From: Candidatus Zixiibacteriota bacterium
GTDB lineage: Bacteria; Zixibacteria; MSB-5A5; GN15; FEB-12
NCBI GenBank assembly: GCA_035380245.1
Contig: DAOSXA010000007.1
Span: 1-25,499, forward strand
Direction: 5' to 3'
Length of the DNA: 25,499 bases
Positions 7,287 through 15,614 of the stretch are shown piece after piece. The translations under genes and the position numbers were made by a program. Within the stretch, counting starts at the first letter, position 1. Each line of letters starts with the position of its first letter. The notes beneath the pieces were generated by a model. It searched no databases. It was not told the DNA's origin and saw nothing but the letters and a program-made list of their open reading frames with translations.

Positions 7287-8359
7287 ACCATCTCGAATTG
7301 TTCTCCGGTATTGGCGGATTCCGACGCGCCCTCGATCTATTGACCCAAGACGGGTTTATGGATTTTGAGAGCATCGGCTATTCCGAGATAGACCGCAGAG
7401 CGCTGGATACTTACCGTGCGATATACAACATTGCGCCAAACGAGATTGCACTCGGTGACATTGTTCAGTTCACTGCAGACGAGCAGAATATTGCCAATCT
7501 CCCCGATTTCCAGATGCTCACCGCTGGTTTCCCTTGCCAGCCATTCAGTATGATGGGCGACCAGCAGGGCTTTGGCGAAGACCGTGGACAGATGTTCTTC
7601 AGAATCAAGGATATTCTGAATGTCAAACGGCCGCCTTTCGTGCTTCTCGAGAACGTAAAGAATCTGTACACTCACGACAAAGGTCGGACATACCGCCGTA
7701 TCTATCGCGAATTGACTGCACTCGGCTATCATGTGGTCACGAACATATTCAATACTGCCGACTTCCACCTCCCACAGAAAAGGAATCGCGTACTGATTTT
7801 CGCCTCACAGGAGAGACTCCCTGCTCATTATCAAGACCGCTTCACACCGGAGCAGGTTAGCGAGCATTTTAACCAGATTCTCGAGCAAACGTCCGTTTTG
7901 CGCTATGATCGTGCCGTTGACCTTCTTGCCGAGCACGTTGATCAAAAGTACTTCCTCTCCGAAAGGATCAAGCCGACAATCTTATCGAACGGAACGGCAA
8001 ACTTCCGGTCAAGATCTGATATTAACCAGGTAACCGCAAGGCCTCTGACTGCTTCCATGCACAAAATGCACAGAGCATGTCAAGACAACTACTATAGCCA
8101 GGACTATATTGAAAGTCGTGGCGCTGTTAATCCGGTCGAGCATATGACAAAGGAGCAGCTTGCTCAGATTCCTATCCGCAAGCTCACTCCACAGGAAGCA
8201 TTTGCCCTTCAAGGATTCCCACAAGAATTCGCAACCATTGCTCACGATGCCGGCGTACCAGATGGCGCTTTGTACAAGCAAGCCGGTAACGCCGTCAGCG
8301 TCAACACAATATATGCAGTCGTGCAGTATTTGATAGACACCCACGTATTACACGAATAA
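7283..8359 (+). CDS. C5-cytosine DNA methyltransferase M2 (LlaJI-type system)
   Basis: A 358-residue m5C methyltransferase. Motif I is LELFSGIGGFRRAL (4-17), motif IV AGFPCQPFS with catalytic Cys85, motif VI LENVKNL (122-128), motif VIII PQKRNRVLIFASQ, and motif X QAGNAVSVNTIYAVVQ at the end. ATG 7283 overlaps the M1 stop and places motif I directly at the N-terminus, as is usual for the family; the longer frame from 7202 only runs inside M1. M1 and M2 are clearly diverged paralogues, so they are likely to have different strand or site specificity rather than be a duplication. It ends 11 nt before the McrB-like gene and is co-transcribed with it. Confidence 0.93.
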   Translation: MNHLELFSGIGGFRRALDLLTQDGFMDFESIGYSEIDRRALDTYRAIYNIAPNEIALGDIVQFTADEQNIANLPDFQMLTAGFPCQPFSMMGDQQGFGEDRGQMFFRIKDILNVKRPPFVLLENVKNLYTHDKGRTYRRIYRELTALGYHVVTNIFNTADFHLPQKRNRVLIFASQERLPAHYQDRFTPEQVSEHFNQILEQTSVLRYDRAVDLLAEHVDQKYFLSERIKPTILSNGTANFRSRSDINQVTARPLTASMHKMHRACQDNYYSQDYIESRGAVNPVEHMTKEQLAQIPIRKLTPQEAFALQGFPQEFATIAHDAGVPDGALYKQAGNAVSVNTIYAVVQYLIDTHVLHE

Positions 8360-8370
8360 AACTTACAGCC

Positions 8371-9996
8371 ATGTCAGAGATATCAAAATTGATGAACAAG
8401 ACCAACACCAGCTACAGGGAGCTGGGGTCTGGAGATGCCAAGAACACAGATCTGTTCTTCGATAGAGAGCACCGGGAGTTCTTTGGTGACGCCGAATCTA
8501 TCACCGTGCGTCTGGACAAGAAGAATATTACTCAAGCCTTCCTCTTCATTGCGTCAATGCTGCCGAAGAAATTCGACAGCAGCTCTGTTCATGAAAACAG
8601 ATATTATTCTGATGAGTTTGTGGACACCGGACTACGTCGCGTTAAAGCAGTTTTCGGTGATAATCCATATAGGGATTTCACCTGGTCGGTGAGAAAAGAC
8701 GTCCCCATGAAGAATGGTCAAATCGATGAACGTCTATATCTTAATGACCTTCTTACCGAACACGAGTATACCGATAAAGACGGTCACATCGTGAGATTCA
8801 AGTTCACCATCCGTGATTATCTTCTCGGTGGCTACTCCACTATAAAGCTTGTCAAAGAAGATGGTTCCGAAATCATCAAACTGACTATAATCAATAGCAA
8901 TACGCCAAGATTCGTTGACGAAGCACCCTCTTCGCAACCCGTTTCTGCAGGTTCGACAGGAGATAAAACAATCCAAACCATCTATTATGGTTGCCCTGGA
9001 ACCGGCAAATCACATCAAGTTAAGGATCTGACCGAGGGACTGGATGATAAGAAGATTATCAAGTTCGACGACGGGCGAATCAATGTATTCCGCACGACAT
9101 TCCATCCGGATTATGACTATTCCACATTTGTGGGGTGCTACAAGCCGGTAAAGGAGAATGATAAGTTGGACTACCGTTTTGTTCCACAGGTGTTTACCAA
9201 CGCCTACGTGACTGCGAAGAAACATCCCGAAACGCCCATCTACCTCATCATCGAAGAAATCAACCGTGGCAACTGCGCCCAGATTTTCGGTGACTTGTTC
9301 CAGCTCCTGGACCGGGAAAATGGCGAGTCGAAGTTCCCCATCGACGCAGAGGAGGAACTGATGAAGTACCTGCGTGACGAAGCCGAGCTGGACGAGTACA
9401 CCAAGATTAAGTTACCGGCCAATTTCAACATCTACGCGACGATGAACACCTCTGACCAGAGCCTCTTCCCGATGGACTCTGCTTTCAAGCGCCGTTGGGA
9501 GATGAAATACATCAAGATCGACTATACCAACATGGAGGCAAATTACACCTTCAATGTTGGCGGCAAAGACTATCACTGGCTTGAATACCTCCCCTGCTTC
9601 AACGACAAGATCACCCTTGCTACCGATAGCGAAGACAAGCAAATGGGCGAATTCTTCATCCGTTCGGACATGAACGCCACGGAGTTCAAGAACAAAGTGA
9701 TGTTCTATCTCTGGAACGACGTCTGCAAGGACCTGTATGCTGGGAAGAATAGCCCCCAGACCTTCTTCTTCCGAGACATTTACGGTGCTCCGTTCAAATT
9801 CGCCGAACTCTTCAATGAACCGGCAAAAGACGCTACAGAGGAAGACAAGAAAGACCCGCGCAAGAACGGCGACGTCCTTCTTGAAGGCTTCCTCTACTTC
9901 GTTAAGAATGGTAAGAAGAAGGCTCCCAAGACGGAAACTCCCGCCGCTCCTGAGACCGAGGAGAATGAGGGCGAAGGCGAGCAAACTGCCGAATAG
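8371..9996 (+). CDS. McrB-like AAA+ GTPase, restriction subunit R1 (LlaJI type)
   Basis: A 541-residue restriction subunit. Residues 1-190 form an N-terminal domain that, by position, would read the DNA target; a B3-type DNA-binding fold is known for this part of a related LlaJI.R1. The AAA+ domain follows: Walker A GCPGTGKS (207-214), Walker B YLIIEEINRGN (291-301) and the McrB hallmark MNTSDQSL (358-365), which in McrB (MNTADRS) marks the GTP-binding subclass. PMDSAFKRRWE (367-377) gives the arginine-finger region. The C-terminus ends in a Glu/Pro-rich tail. The protein would hydrolyse GTP to translocate DNA and activate the R2 nuclease. The two methyltransferases argue for LlaJI-type restriction of unmethylated sites rather than classical methyl-dependent McrBC. 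Confidence 0.87.
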   Translation: MSEISKLMNKTNTSYRELGSGDAKNTDLFFDREHREFFGDAESITVRLDKKNITQAFLFIASMLPKKFDSSSVHENRYYSDEFVDTGLRRVKAVFGDNPYRDFTWSVRKDVPMKNGQIDERLYLNDLLTEHEYTDKDGHIVRFKFTIRDYLLGGYSTIKLVKEDGSEIIKLTIINSNTPRFVDEAPSSQPVSAGSTGDKTIQTIYYGCPGTGKSHQVKDLTEGLDDKKIIKFDDGRINVFRTTFHPDYDYSTFVGCYKPVKENDKLDYRFVPQVFTNAYVTAKKHPETPIYLIIEEINRGNCAQIFGDLFQLLDRENGESKFPIDAEEELMKYLRDEAELDEYTKIKLPANFNIYATMNTSDQSLFPMDSAFKRRWEMKYIKIDYTNMEANYTFNVGGKDYHWLEYLPCFNDKITLATDSEDKQMGEFFIRSDMNATEFKNKVMFYLWNDVCKDLYAGKNSPQTFFFRDIYGAPFKFAELFNEPAKDATEEDKKDPRKNGDVLLEGFLYFVKNGKKKAPKTETPAAPETEENEGEGEQTAE

Positions 9997-10021
9997 CGTT
10001 TTCGTTTGATGTCCGTCGACC

Positions 10022-11779
10022 ATGCGCATCTTTTTTGAAGATTACCCGTACTCTCCCGATCTTCTTGAAGAATACTTCAAGGGGATGCGGGAGGCGTGCG
10101 ACGACAAATTCAAGACGCGCTTCGTCGGCTACATCTACAACAAAGACAAATACGACGGGCCGATATTCATCTTACCGAAGGCCCTGCTGCTGAAAAGGAG
10201 CGGCAAACTGACATTCCTTGGCATTAAGAATGCCGTTCCGGAAAAGATCATCGACCTGGAATCCCCGGAGAACCCTCTTTACGGTTCGGACATCATCGGC
10301 GAAATCTCCGGCTTTTCCATCTGGGTGCATCAAGTCATCCAGCGCTTCTACGACGAGAATAAGCGGTCCTCCATTATCAAGGAGGCAGACCTTAAGCGCA
10401 GTAGCGCCAGCGCCAGCTCCGGCAAGAAAGACCTGCTAAGCGCCGCCATGCAGCTCGTGGACTTCTTCAAAGAGCACGATACTATCTTTACCACCATCAC
10501 GAAGGAGAACCATAGCGGAAACAACAACACCTCCTGGCAGCGCACCATTTCCCGCACCCAGCCCTACATCGACCAGCAGACGCAGGAGCCGATGTACGTT
10601 CAGACCATCAACAAGAAAAAGGAACTCGACACAAACGAGAAACTCATCATCCTCTTCTATTCGGTCCTGAATTACCTGAAACGGGAATACCACCTCAAAA
10701 TCGACCTGGGCGACCTTGTCTACCCCATCCTGCCTGCAGCGAAAGTGGGCGTCATGGTCAGCAGCGGCATCACCCCGAAGGAAATCAAAGGCAACAAGAG
10801 CAGTTACTTCCGGGAGGATCTACGCGAACTCTGGAAACTCCTCGACGCCTTCTTCAGATACAACCGCAGCAACGACGAGCAGCGCAAGGACCTCCTTGTC
10901 GTGGGCAACTTCCACATCGTCTTTGAGGCTATGATTGACAAGCTCCTCAGCGACAACGACATCCCCCACGACCTCAAATACCAGAACGACGCCAAGATTG
11001 TCGACCACATCTACCTGGACCGCTCCCTCACCGGCAGCGACTCCAATATCTACTTCATCGGCGACAGCAAGTATTACAAAGACGCCAACGACATCACCGG
11101 TGTCCCGCTCTATAAGCAGTTCACCTACGCACGCAACGCCATCCAGTACAACGTCGAGCAGCTCTACCTCAAGAAAGCCGTCGGAGAAGAAAGGCTCAAA
11201 GCCCTGCGATACAGGGATTCCATTCCGCTTGACATGAAGTTCACCGGCGAAGAACTGCAGCGCTTCCGCGACTCCCTCACCGAGGGCTACAACGTCACAC
11301 CCAACTTCTTCATCCGCAACGGCGTTCCCGACGGCAGCATCAACTATGCCGACCCGCAGCTCAAGGCAAACGATAAACTCAAGGAAGACATCCAGAAACA
11401 GTTCGAAGACCGGCTCTTCGACCGCGACACCCTCCTGCTCCGGGAATACTACATCAACCTCTTCTTCGTGATGCGTGCCTACGCCACCGACGAAGACTGG
11501 TCCGCTGAACTCCACAAGATTATCCGCGACGACCTCGTCGCCAACCTCAATCGCAAATACAACTTCTACCGGATCTATCCCAAGGAGAACCCGGTTCCCT
11601 TCGTCTGGATACATTTCCACGAAATCATCGGCAAAGCCTACCGCACCGAACTCTTCGCCGACGACATCATCCTCGCCTTCGAGAACACCCCCGAAGGCGA
11701 CGCCCACAAAGCCGCCGTCGAACGCAGCATCGCCCCCGACATCATCGGCACGATGCAGAAATTTGACCTGGAACCATAG
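10022..11779 (+). CDS. LlaJI/McrC-like restriction endonuclease, subunit R2
   Basis: A 585-residue nuclease subunit of the LlaJI endonuclease family (McrC-related). The C-terminal half carries a PD-(D/E)xK active site: Glu302 in HIVFEAMIDK, Asp328 in KIVDHIYLD, and Asp348-x-Lys350 in FIGDSKYYK. The N-terminal half (1-290) resembles the McrC part that contacts the GTPase. It lies 25 nt after R1 and completes the M1-M2-R1-R2 order. Codons are strongly C-ending, more so than in M1, M2 and the first half of R1, which suggests a mosaic origin. The TAG stop is followed by a switch to AT-rich sequence and a new promoter, so this is the last gene of the operon. Confidence 0.85.
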   Translation: MRIFFEDYPYSPDLLEEYFKGMREACDDKFKTRFVGYIYNKDKYDGPIFILPKALLLKRSGKLTFLGIKNAVPEKIIDLESPENPLYGSDIIGEISGFSIWVHQVIQRFYDENKRSSIIKEADLKRSSASASSGKKDLLSAAMQLVDFFKEHDTIFTTITKENHSGNNNTSWQRTISRTQPYIDQQTQEPMYVQTINKKKELDTNEKLIILFYSVLNYLKREYHLKIDLGDLVYPILPAAKVGVMVSSGITPKEIKGNKSSYFREDLRELWKLLDAFFRYNRSNDEQRKDLLVVGNFHIVFEAMIDKLLSDNDIPHDLKYQNDAKIVDHIYLDRSLTGSDSNIYFIGDSKYYKDANDITGVPLYKQFTYARNAIQYNVEQLYLKKAVGEERLKALRYRDSIPLDMKFTGEELQRFRDSLTEGYNVTPNFFIRNGVPDGSINYADPQLKANDKLKEDIQKQFEDRLFDRDTLLLREYYINLFFVMRAYATDEDWSAELHKIIRDDLVANLNRKYNFYRIYPKENPVPFVWIHFHEIIGKAYRTELFADDIILAFENTPEGDAHKAAVERSIAPDIIGTMQKFDLEP

Positions 11780-11799
11780 TGACATTATGAACAGCCCTT

Positions 11800-11820
11800 T
11801 TCGCGAATAATGGATTCGCA
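11800..11820 (+). promoter_or_regulatory. WYL-type operator copy A, upstream of the beta-propeller gene
   Basis: TTCGCGAAT-AAT-GGATTCGCA reads toward the beta-propeller gene. Its core is the inverted repeat GCGAAT-N5-ATTCGC (11803-11819). It ends 10 nt before the -7 box, so it covers the -33 region as a repressor site would. The sequence is identical to copy B in front of the WYL gene at 18 of 21 positions; only the three central bases differ. Confidence 0.7.
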
Positions 11821-11829
11821 GCGGCACTA

Positions 11830-11837
11830 TAATTTTG
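11830..11837 (+). promoter_or_regulatory. -7 box of the beta-propeller gene
   Basis: TAATTTTG matches TAnnTTTG, with a predicted start near 11844 and a leader of about 13 nt before the ATG at 11857. The -33 region is occupied by operator copy A. Confidence 0.6.
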
Positions 11838-11856
11838 CGCCAAAACAAAAATAGAT

Positions 11857-14745
11857 ATGGCAGTATTTCAGGTTCACCCACACTTTGGCTATCTCAATTC
11901 TGATGTCCGTTTGATCAATGGCAGCGATTCTATCCTAATAGTAAAGGATTCTGTCGAGGGTAAAGAATATGAGATTCCGGCATTATCCAATATCTCTGTT
12001 AGGCTTAAGGCGGGTGAACACAAATTCACCATAGCTGGCGAAGATAGTGCCGCGGAAACTATTGTAGTTGAGGATGCCATTAAACTTGGCGGTAGCCGCG
12101 AAAAGAAAACGTATATCTTCGAAGGCACCCCTTGGGCATTAATGGTGATGCTCGATCGTACTTATTTTTATAACCGCGAGACAAAAGAACAGTATCTTGA
12201 ACACGGCCTGGCTCCGAAGAATATCCAATTTTTAACCAGCAATTACCTCTTGTTTGTCTCCGACAAAGACAACTCTATTTTCTCTTTGGATAATCTTTCG
12301 GTCGAGAAGACTATTGGCGAATCCTCTTTCCTTTACTCTAACGAGCATTATGCTATTTTCTCCTCGCAAGACGGGTTGATTCTTTACTCTATGGATGATG
12401 ATGTAGAAACAAGACTCACGTCGCTTGGCTGCAACGATTTTGCGATTGATGATACCAAGCAGATTCTCTTCTATCATCTTGAGGATAAGAGAGAGGTACA
12501 AATCAAACACCTTGGTGATCCCAATGCCAAGGAAATACTTTACAAACTATCAGATCCGTTCCGTTGTTTCATCGGCAAGCATAGCGTTATATTTGGAAAT
12601 AGTCCTCAGTCTCTCTCAGTGATTGATCTCCACTCAAAAGAGGCGACAAAACTATACGATGATATAGTACCTGTAACCACTATCAATAGCAAGGTTGTAT
12701 GGGATAATACTTCCTCCACTTCAATGGAAGATAAGGAGGTGAAGAACGCCTTTACTTCTTATGCCGAGTTAACCATATACGAGCGTCCCGAACGATGGTT
12801 CTACGTCGTTAAGACAAAACATGTGCTCAAAAACCGTGGTCTCGTTTCGAATAAAGTCAAGTATTCTCTTCATTCGACAAATGAAGAGGGCTCTTACCTG
12901 CAGTCGGATCAGCCTATGACTATTACTGAAGGTAAGTCTTTTGATTGCGTCAAAGACAACGGCGACAAAGGCTTTCTTATCTTCAATAAAAAACATCAAG
13001 AGTTCGAGGGTGAACCTATAGTCTCCCCAAGTGGCTATATCTTGATTGCTACCAAGGACAAGAATTCTTCCAAGATTCTTGTAGATCCTCTCTCCCCTTC
13101 TTTTAAGCATACCAACACAGGATATGATACGGAGACATTGTTCCGCAAAACAGGCCTAATCAAAGTTGTCTCAATCTCTCAAGTTGGCGAGAAGAAAACT
13201 GAAATACAGTTTCATGATATTGAGAATAAACGTGTTTTCGCCAATTCCATTTATGAAGACCTGGACAAAGATGGCTTCTATCGATTGTCCGGAGGCGTAG
13301 GAGATTATATCCATTCTCAAGACGGTTACGTCCACGCAATGCCATGCACAAAGGATAGGCTTATAGCAGTTTCGGAACAATGTAATTATGCGATTGTTCG
13401 CAGCGAGGAAGGTGTTGTCCTCTATGGGTATGATCCTGTAAAGAAAGAATGGTCCGGCACTCCTTTGGGTAATATGGAAATCGATGAATCATTTTACTCA
13501 AAAGCGGTTTTTTGCTCTGATGGCGAAAACATCATCTACCAAAAGAAAGGGAAAGAGTATTTCCTTCGCCAGATTGGTTCTGATGAAGAATCCGAGTTTG
13601 AACTCCAAGGGTCTGTAATCAAGAGAAACATAAATGGTTACATTCCATATTTGGACTTCGATACCCACAGAAAGCCAGTATACGTTGACCCCGTGAGTCT
13701 TACCAGAATTGAGGATGCCGCCGCAGGTCAATTCACTTATCAAAGTGTAGATGGGAAGATTACGCACGTGGCTCATAATGTGGTCAAGTACTATAGCTAC
13801 GAGAAAAAGCAATATGTCTCAACCGAGGAATACCAAAGATATGTAGCAAAGTATGACTATGAGATGGAGTCTCCTCTATACATTCCGAAGAAGACAGGTC
13901 CTCGTTACGAGGAGGCGAAGAAAAACCGCTCTCTATACTACAATGCGAACAAGAGCTGGCTGGACGAAAAGCTCAAACCCAAATCTCGATTCTTCTTCGG
14001 CGTAAGTGATTCCTTCGCATTAAAGGCTTTTCTTGAAGATGGCTCCGCGTGTGATAGCTACATCTTCAGAAAAGAGTATTACGTTCGCGAGAACGTAAAT
14101 GGGGAGGTTGTCGACATCCAGCTGCCTCAAGCACTATATTTCTTGAACTATGTGTCGTATTCGTACGACAATAGATATATCATTGTAGCCGGCAGGTTCC
14201 CAATGAATTCTTTCCAGAAGGGACTTGCAATGGTTTATGATGTGAGAGAGCGCAAAATAGTGTATATGTCCACATCTACCATGGCAGTATGGCTTGGCGT
14301 TTTTAGCAAGAGAGGAATGGTTGCTTACTACGATAGTACCCCCAGTTCTTTCGTGTCAGATGATGTTGCAAACAAAGAGTCTTACAATGAAATAAAGGGT
14401 AGGAGTTTCCTTACCTTTAGTCCATCCGGCAAATACATCGCATTATCACGCCAGGGCTATATCCCATACATTTCCGGACATCCTCATTGGGGACATCAAC
14501 CTTCACGCGATGTATATGTCGTAAGGAGTGAAGATCCCAACAACGAGTTGGCACACTATTGCGATCATGGAGATCAAATCGAAGGAACTGGTGGTTGGGA
14601 TAGGACAAACTCATCCGTCGCATCAGCCACCTTCTCAAAGGATGATAAGAAACTAATGACGGTTAGCAAAGATGGGGTCGTGGTGGTACGAAACCTTCAC
14701 TTTGATGATGTAAAGGAGTCGTCAGAAGAAGAATACCCGTTTTAA
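11857..14745 (+). CDS. Large WD40-like beta-propeller protein, function unknown
   Basis: A 962-residue soluble protein without signal peptide or membrane segment. Residues about 15-75 form a beta-rich module with a PEGA-like phrase (VRLKAGEHKFTI). The rest alternates short strands and turns typical of beta-propellers, with degenerate blade endings such as YLLFVSDKDNSIFSLDN and YAIVRSEEGVVLYGYD. The C-terminus has the clearest WD40-like blades: FLTFSPSGKYIALS and SATFSKDDKKLMTVSKDGVVVV (WD replaced by VV). No enzymatic motif is visible. Such propellers serve as sensors or scaffolds in several bacterial conflict systems. The gene is AT-rich, unlike the GC-rich gene before it. It has its own promoter with an operator shared with the WYL gene, and its stop is 5 nt from the stop of the converging HEPN gene. 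A role as sensor, scaffold or inhibitor of the retron is inference. Confidence 0.6.
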   Translation: MAVFQVHPHFGYLNSDVRLINGSDSILIVKDSVEGKEYEIPALSNISVRLKAGEHKFTIAGEDSAAETIVVEDAIKLGGSREKKTYIFEGTPWALMVMLDRTYFYNRETKEQYLEHGLAPKNIQFLTSNYLLFVSDKDNSIFSLDNLSVEKTIGESSFLYSNEHYAIFSSQDGLILYSMDDDVETRLTSLGCNDFAIDDTKQILFYHLEDKREVQIKHLGDPNAKEILYKLSDPFRCFIGKHSVIFGNSPQSLSVIDLHSKEATKLYDDIVPVTTINSKVVWDNTSSTSMEDKEVKNAFTSYAELTIYERPERWFYVVKTKHVLKNRGLVSNKVKYSLHSTNEEGSYLQSDQPMTITEGKSFDCVKDNGDKGFLIFNKKHQEFEGEPIVSPSGYILIATKDKNSSKILVDPLSPSFKHTNTGYDTETLFRKTGLIKVVSISQVGEKKTEIQFHDIENKRVFANSIYEDLDKDGFYRLSGGVGDYIHSQDGYVHAMPCTKDRLIAVSEQCNYAIVRSEEGVVLYGYDPVKKEWSGTPLGNMEIDESFYSKAVFCSDGENIIYQKKGKEYFLRQIGSDEESEFELQGSVIKRNINGYIPYLDFDTHRKPVYVDPVSLTRIEDAAAGQFTYQSVDGKITHVAHNVVKYYSYEKKQYVSTEEYQRYVAKYDYEMESPLYIPKKTGPRYEEAKKNRSLYYNANKSWLDEKLKPKSRFFFGVSDSFALKAFLEDGSACDSYIFRKEYYVRENVNGEVVDIQLPQALYFLNYVSYSYDNRYIIVAGRFPMNSFQKGLAMVYDVRERKIVYMSTSTMAVWLGVFSKRGMVAYYDSTPSSFVSDDVANKESYNEIKGRSFLTFSPSGKYIALSRQGYIPYISGHPHWGHQPSRDVYVVRSEDPNNELAHYCDHGDQIEGTGGWDRTNSSVASATFSKDDKKLMTVSKDGVVVVRNLHFDDVKESSEEEYPF

Positions 14746-14750
14746 GTTTT

Positions 14751-15614
14751 TTACTTGGTAATACCGGCCAGGTTAAAGATGTCGTCTGATAGAGGATAAT
14801 TATCGGAGATGCCTTTGATAAACGTGAGCAAGAAGCCAAGAAAACGAAGATAGTTCTTGGTCTTATCAACGACCAATCTATCATAATATTCTTGTTGTGC
14901 ATCAGTCATGTTTACGCCAGTATGCGACTCATGGTTACGGACGTTATATATGCCCGAAAGGGCATCAAAATCTTCCGTAGGCCAACCAGACACCTTAGCT
15001 TGGTAGCACACTGTATATAGCACAATTCGGCATTTATCAATAGCGCCCAAAGAATCTATAGGCTTGCCGCAACTATCGTTAGATATGAATAAGAACTTAT
15101 CAACTGTATCCTTGGTCAGTTTTTCTTTCGTCCCATCTCTGTTTGTCTTATTCTGAATGAAATCCGCCCTATAATTGGTTTTGGTTTCACGGTTATATCG
15201 ACTAAGAGGTTTCATTTTGCGGATGGCTTCATATAAGCGCTTGAAGCCTTCCTCTTTTATGATCGTCCCAACGATCAATTCAATCTGAAGGAATAGGTAA
15301 CGACCGAAGGAATCGAAATCGTTTGCCCTTCTGGCATTCTCCATCTCCACATAAAGATCTACCAGGTCCTCAGCTATCCCCGACAAAGGAACATCTTTGT
15401 ATAAGTCTTCTGCTTGCTCACGAAGATTCTTCTTGAGACAAAGCTCATAAATCTCATTAATTTGCTTAGTCCACGCCTCTCGCCTATCACCAGTCCGGAG
15501 ATCATTCAAAACAATACTCTGAATCCCGGCAGCAAATTCTTTGTTGTCGGGATCTTCATATAGCCCTTTTACGAATGCCAGCAGTTTAGTCAGCTGCTTT
15601 TTATCTTGTCCCAT
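14751..15614 (-). CDS. HEPN-domain putative RNase effector of the retron
   Basis: A 287-residue, mostly helical protein. Near the C-terminus is YNVRNHESHTG, with Arg226-Asn227-x3-His231. This is the R-polar-x3-H (Rx4-6H) active-site signature of HEPN ribonucleases, followed by a long helix (LRFLGFLLTFIKG) as in the four-helix HEPN bundle. The first 130 residues look like a separate helical domain (ELCLKKNLREQAEDLYKDV, TPR-like in appearance). HEPN proteins in defence systems act as toxins cutting tRNA or mRNA. The start overlaps the end of the reverse transcriptase gene by 25 nt, so both are made from one transcript. This fits the retron design in which RT and msDNA hold an effector in check. 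No terminator separates it from the converging beta-propeller gene. The HEPN call rests on the motif and the helix pattern. Confidence 0.72.
   Translation of the reverse strand: MGQDKKQLTKLLAFVKGLYEDPDNKEFAAGIQSIVLNDLRTGDRREAWTKQINEIYELCLKKNLREQAEDLYKDVPLSGIAEDLVDLYVEMENARRANDFDSFGRYLFLQIELIVGTIIKEEGFKRLYEAIRKMKPLSRYNRETKTNYRADFIQNKTNRDGTKEKLTKDTVDKFLFISNDSCGKPIDSLGAIDKCRIVLYTVCYQAKVSGWPTEDFDALSGIYNVRNHESHTGVNMTDAQQEYYDRLVVDKTKNYLRFLGFLLTFIKGISDNYPLSDDIFNLAGITK

Noticed and set aside
8371..11779. Classical methyl-dependent McrBC (type IV) system
   Set aside because: R1 and R2 are McrB/McrC-related, but they are preceded by two m5C methyltransferases in the same operon, and R2 fits the LlaJI family; an McrBC that cuts m5C DNA would be self-destructive here.
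11803..11819. Terminator of the R-M operon
   Set aside because: Only a 6-bp stem with no T-run, and the same 21-bp sequence occurs before the WYL gene at equal distance to a -7 box, so an operator is the better reading.
10820..11881. 353-residue open frame on the minus strand inside R2
   Set aside because: Antisense of a strongly C-ending gene; low-complexity Val/Glu/Asp product, whereas R2 on the plus strand has a PD-(D/E)xK active site.
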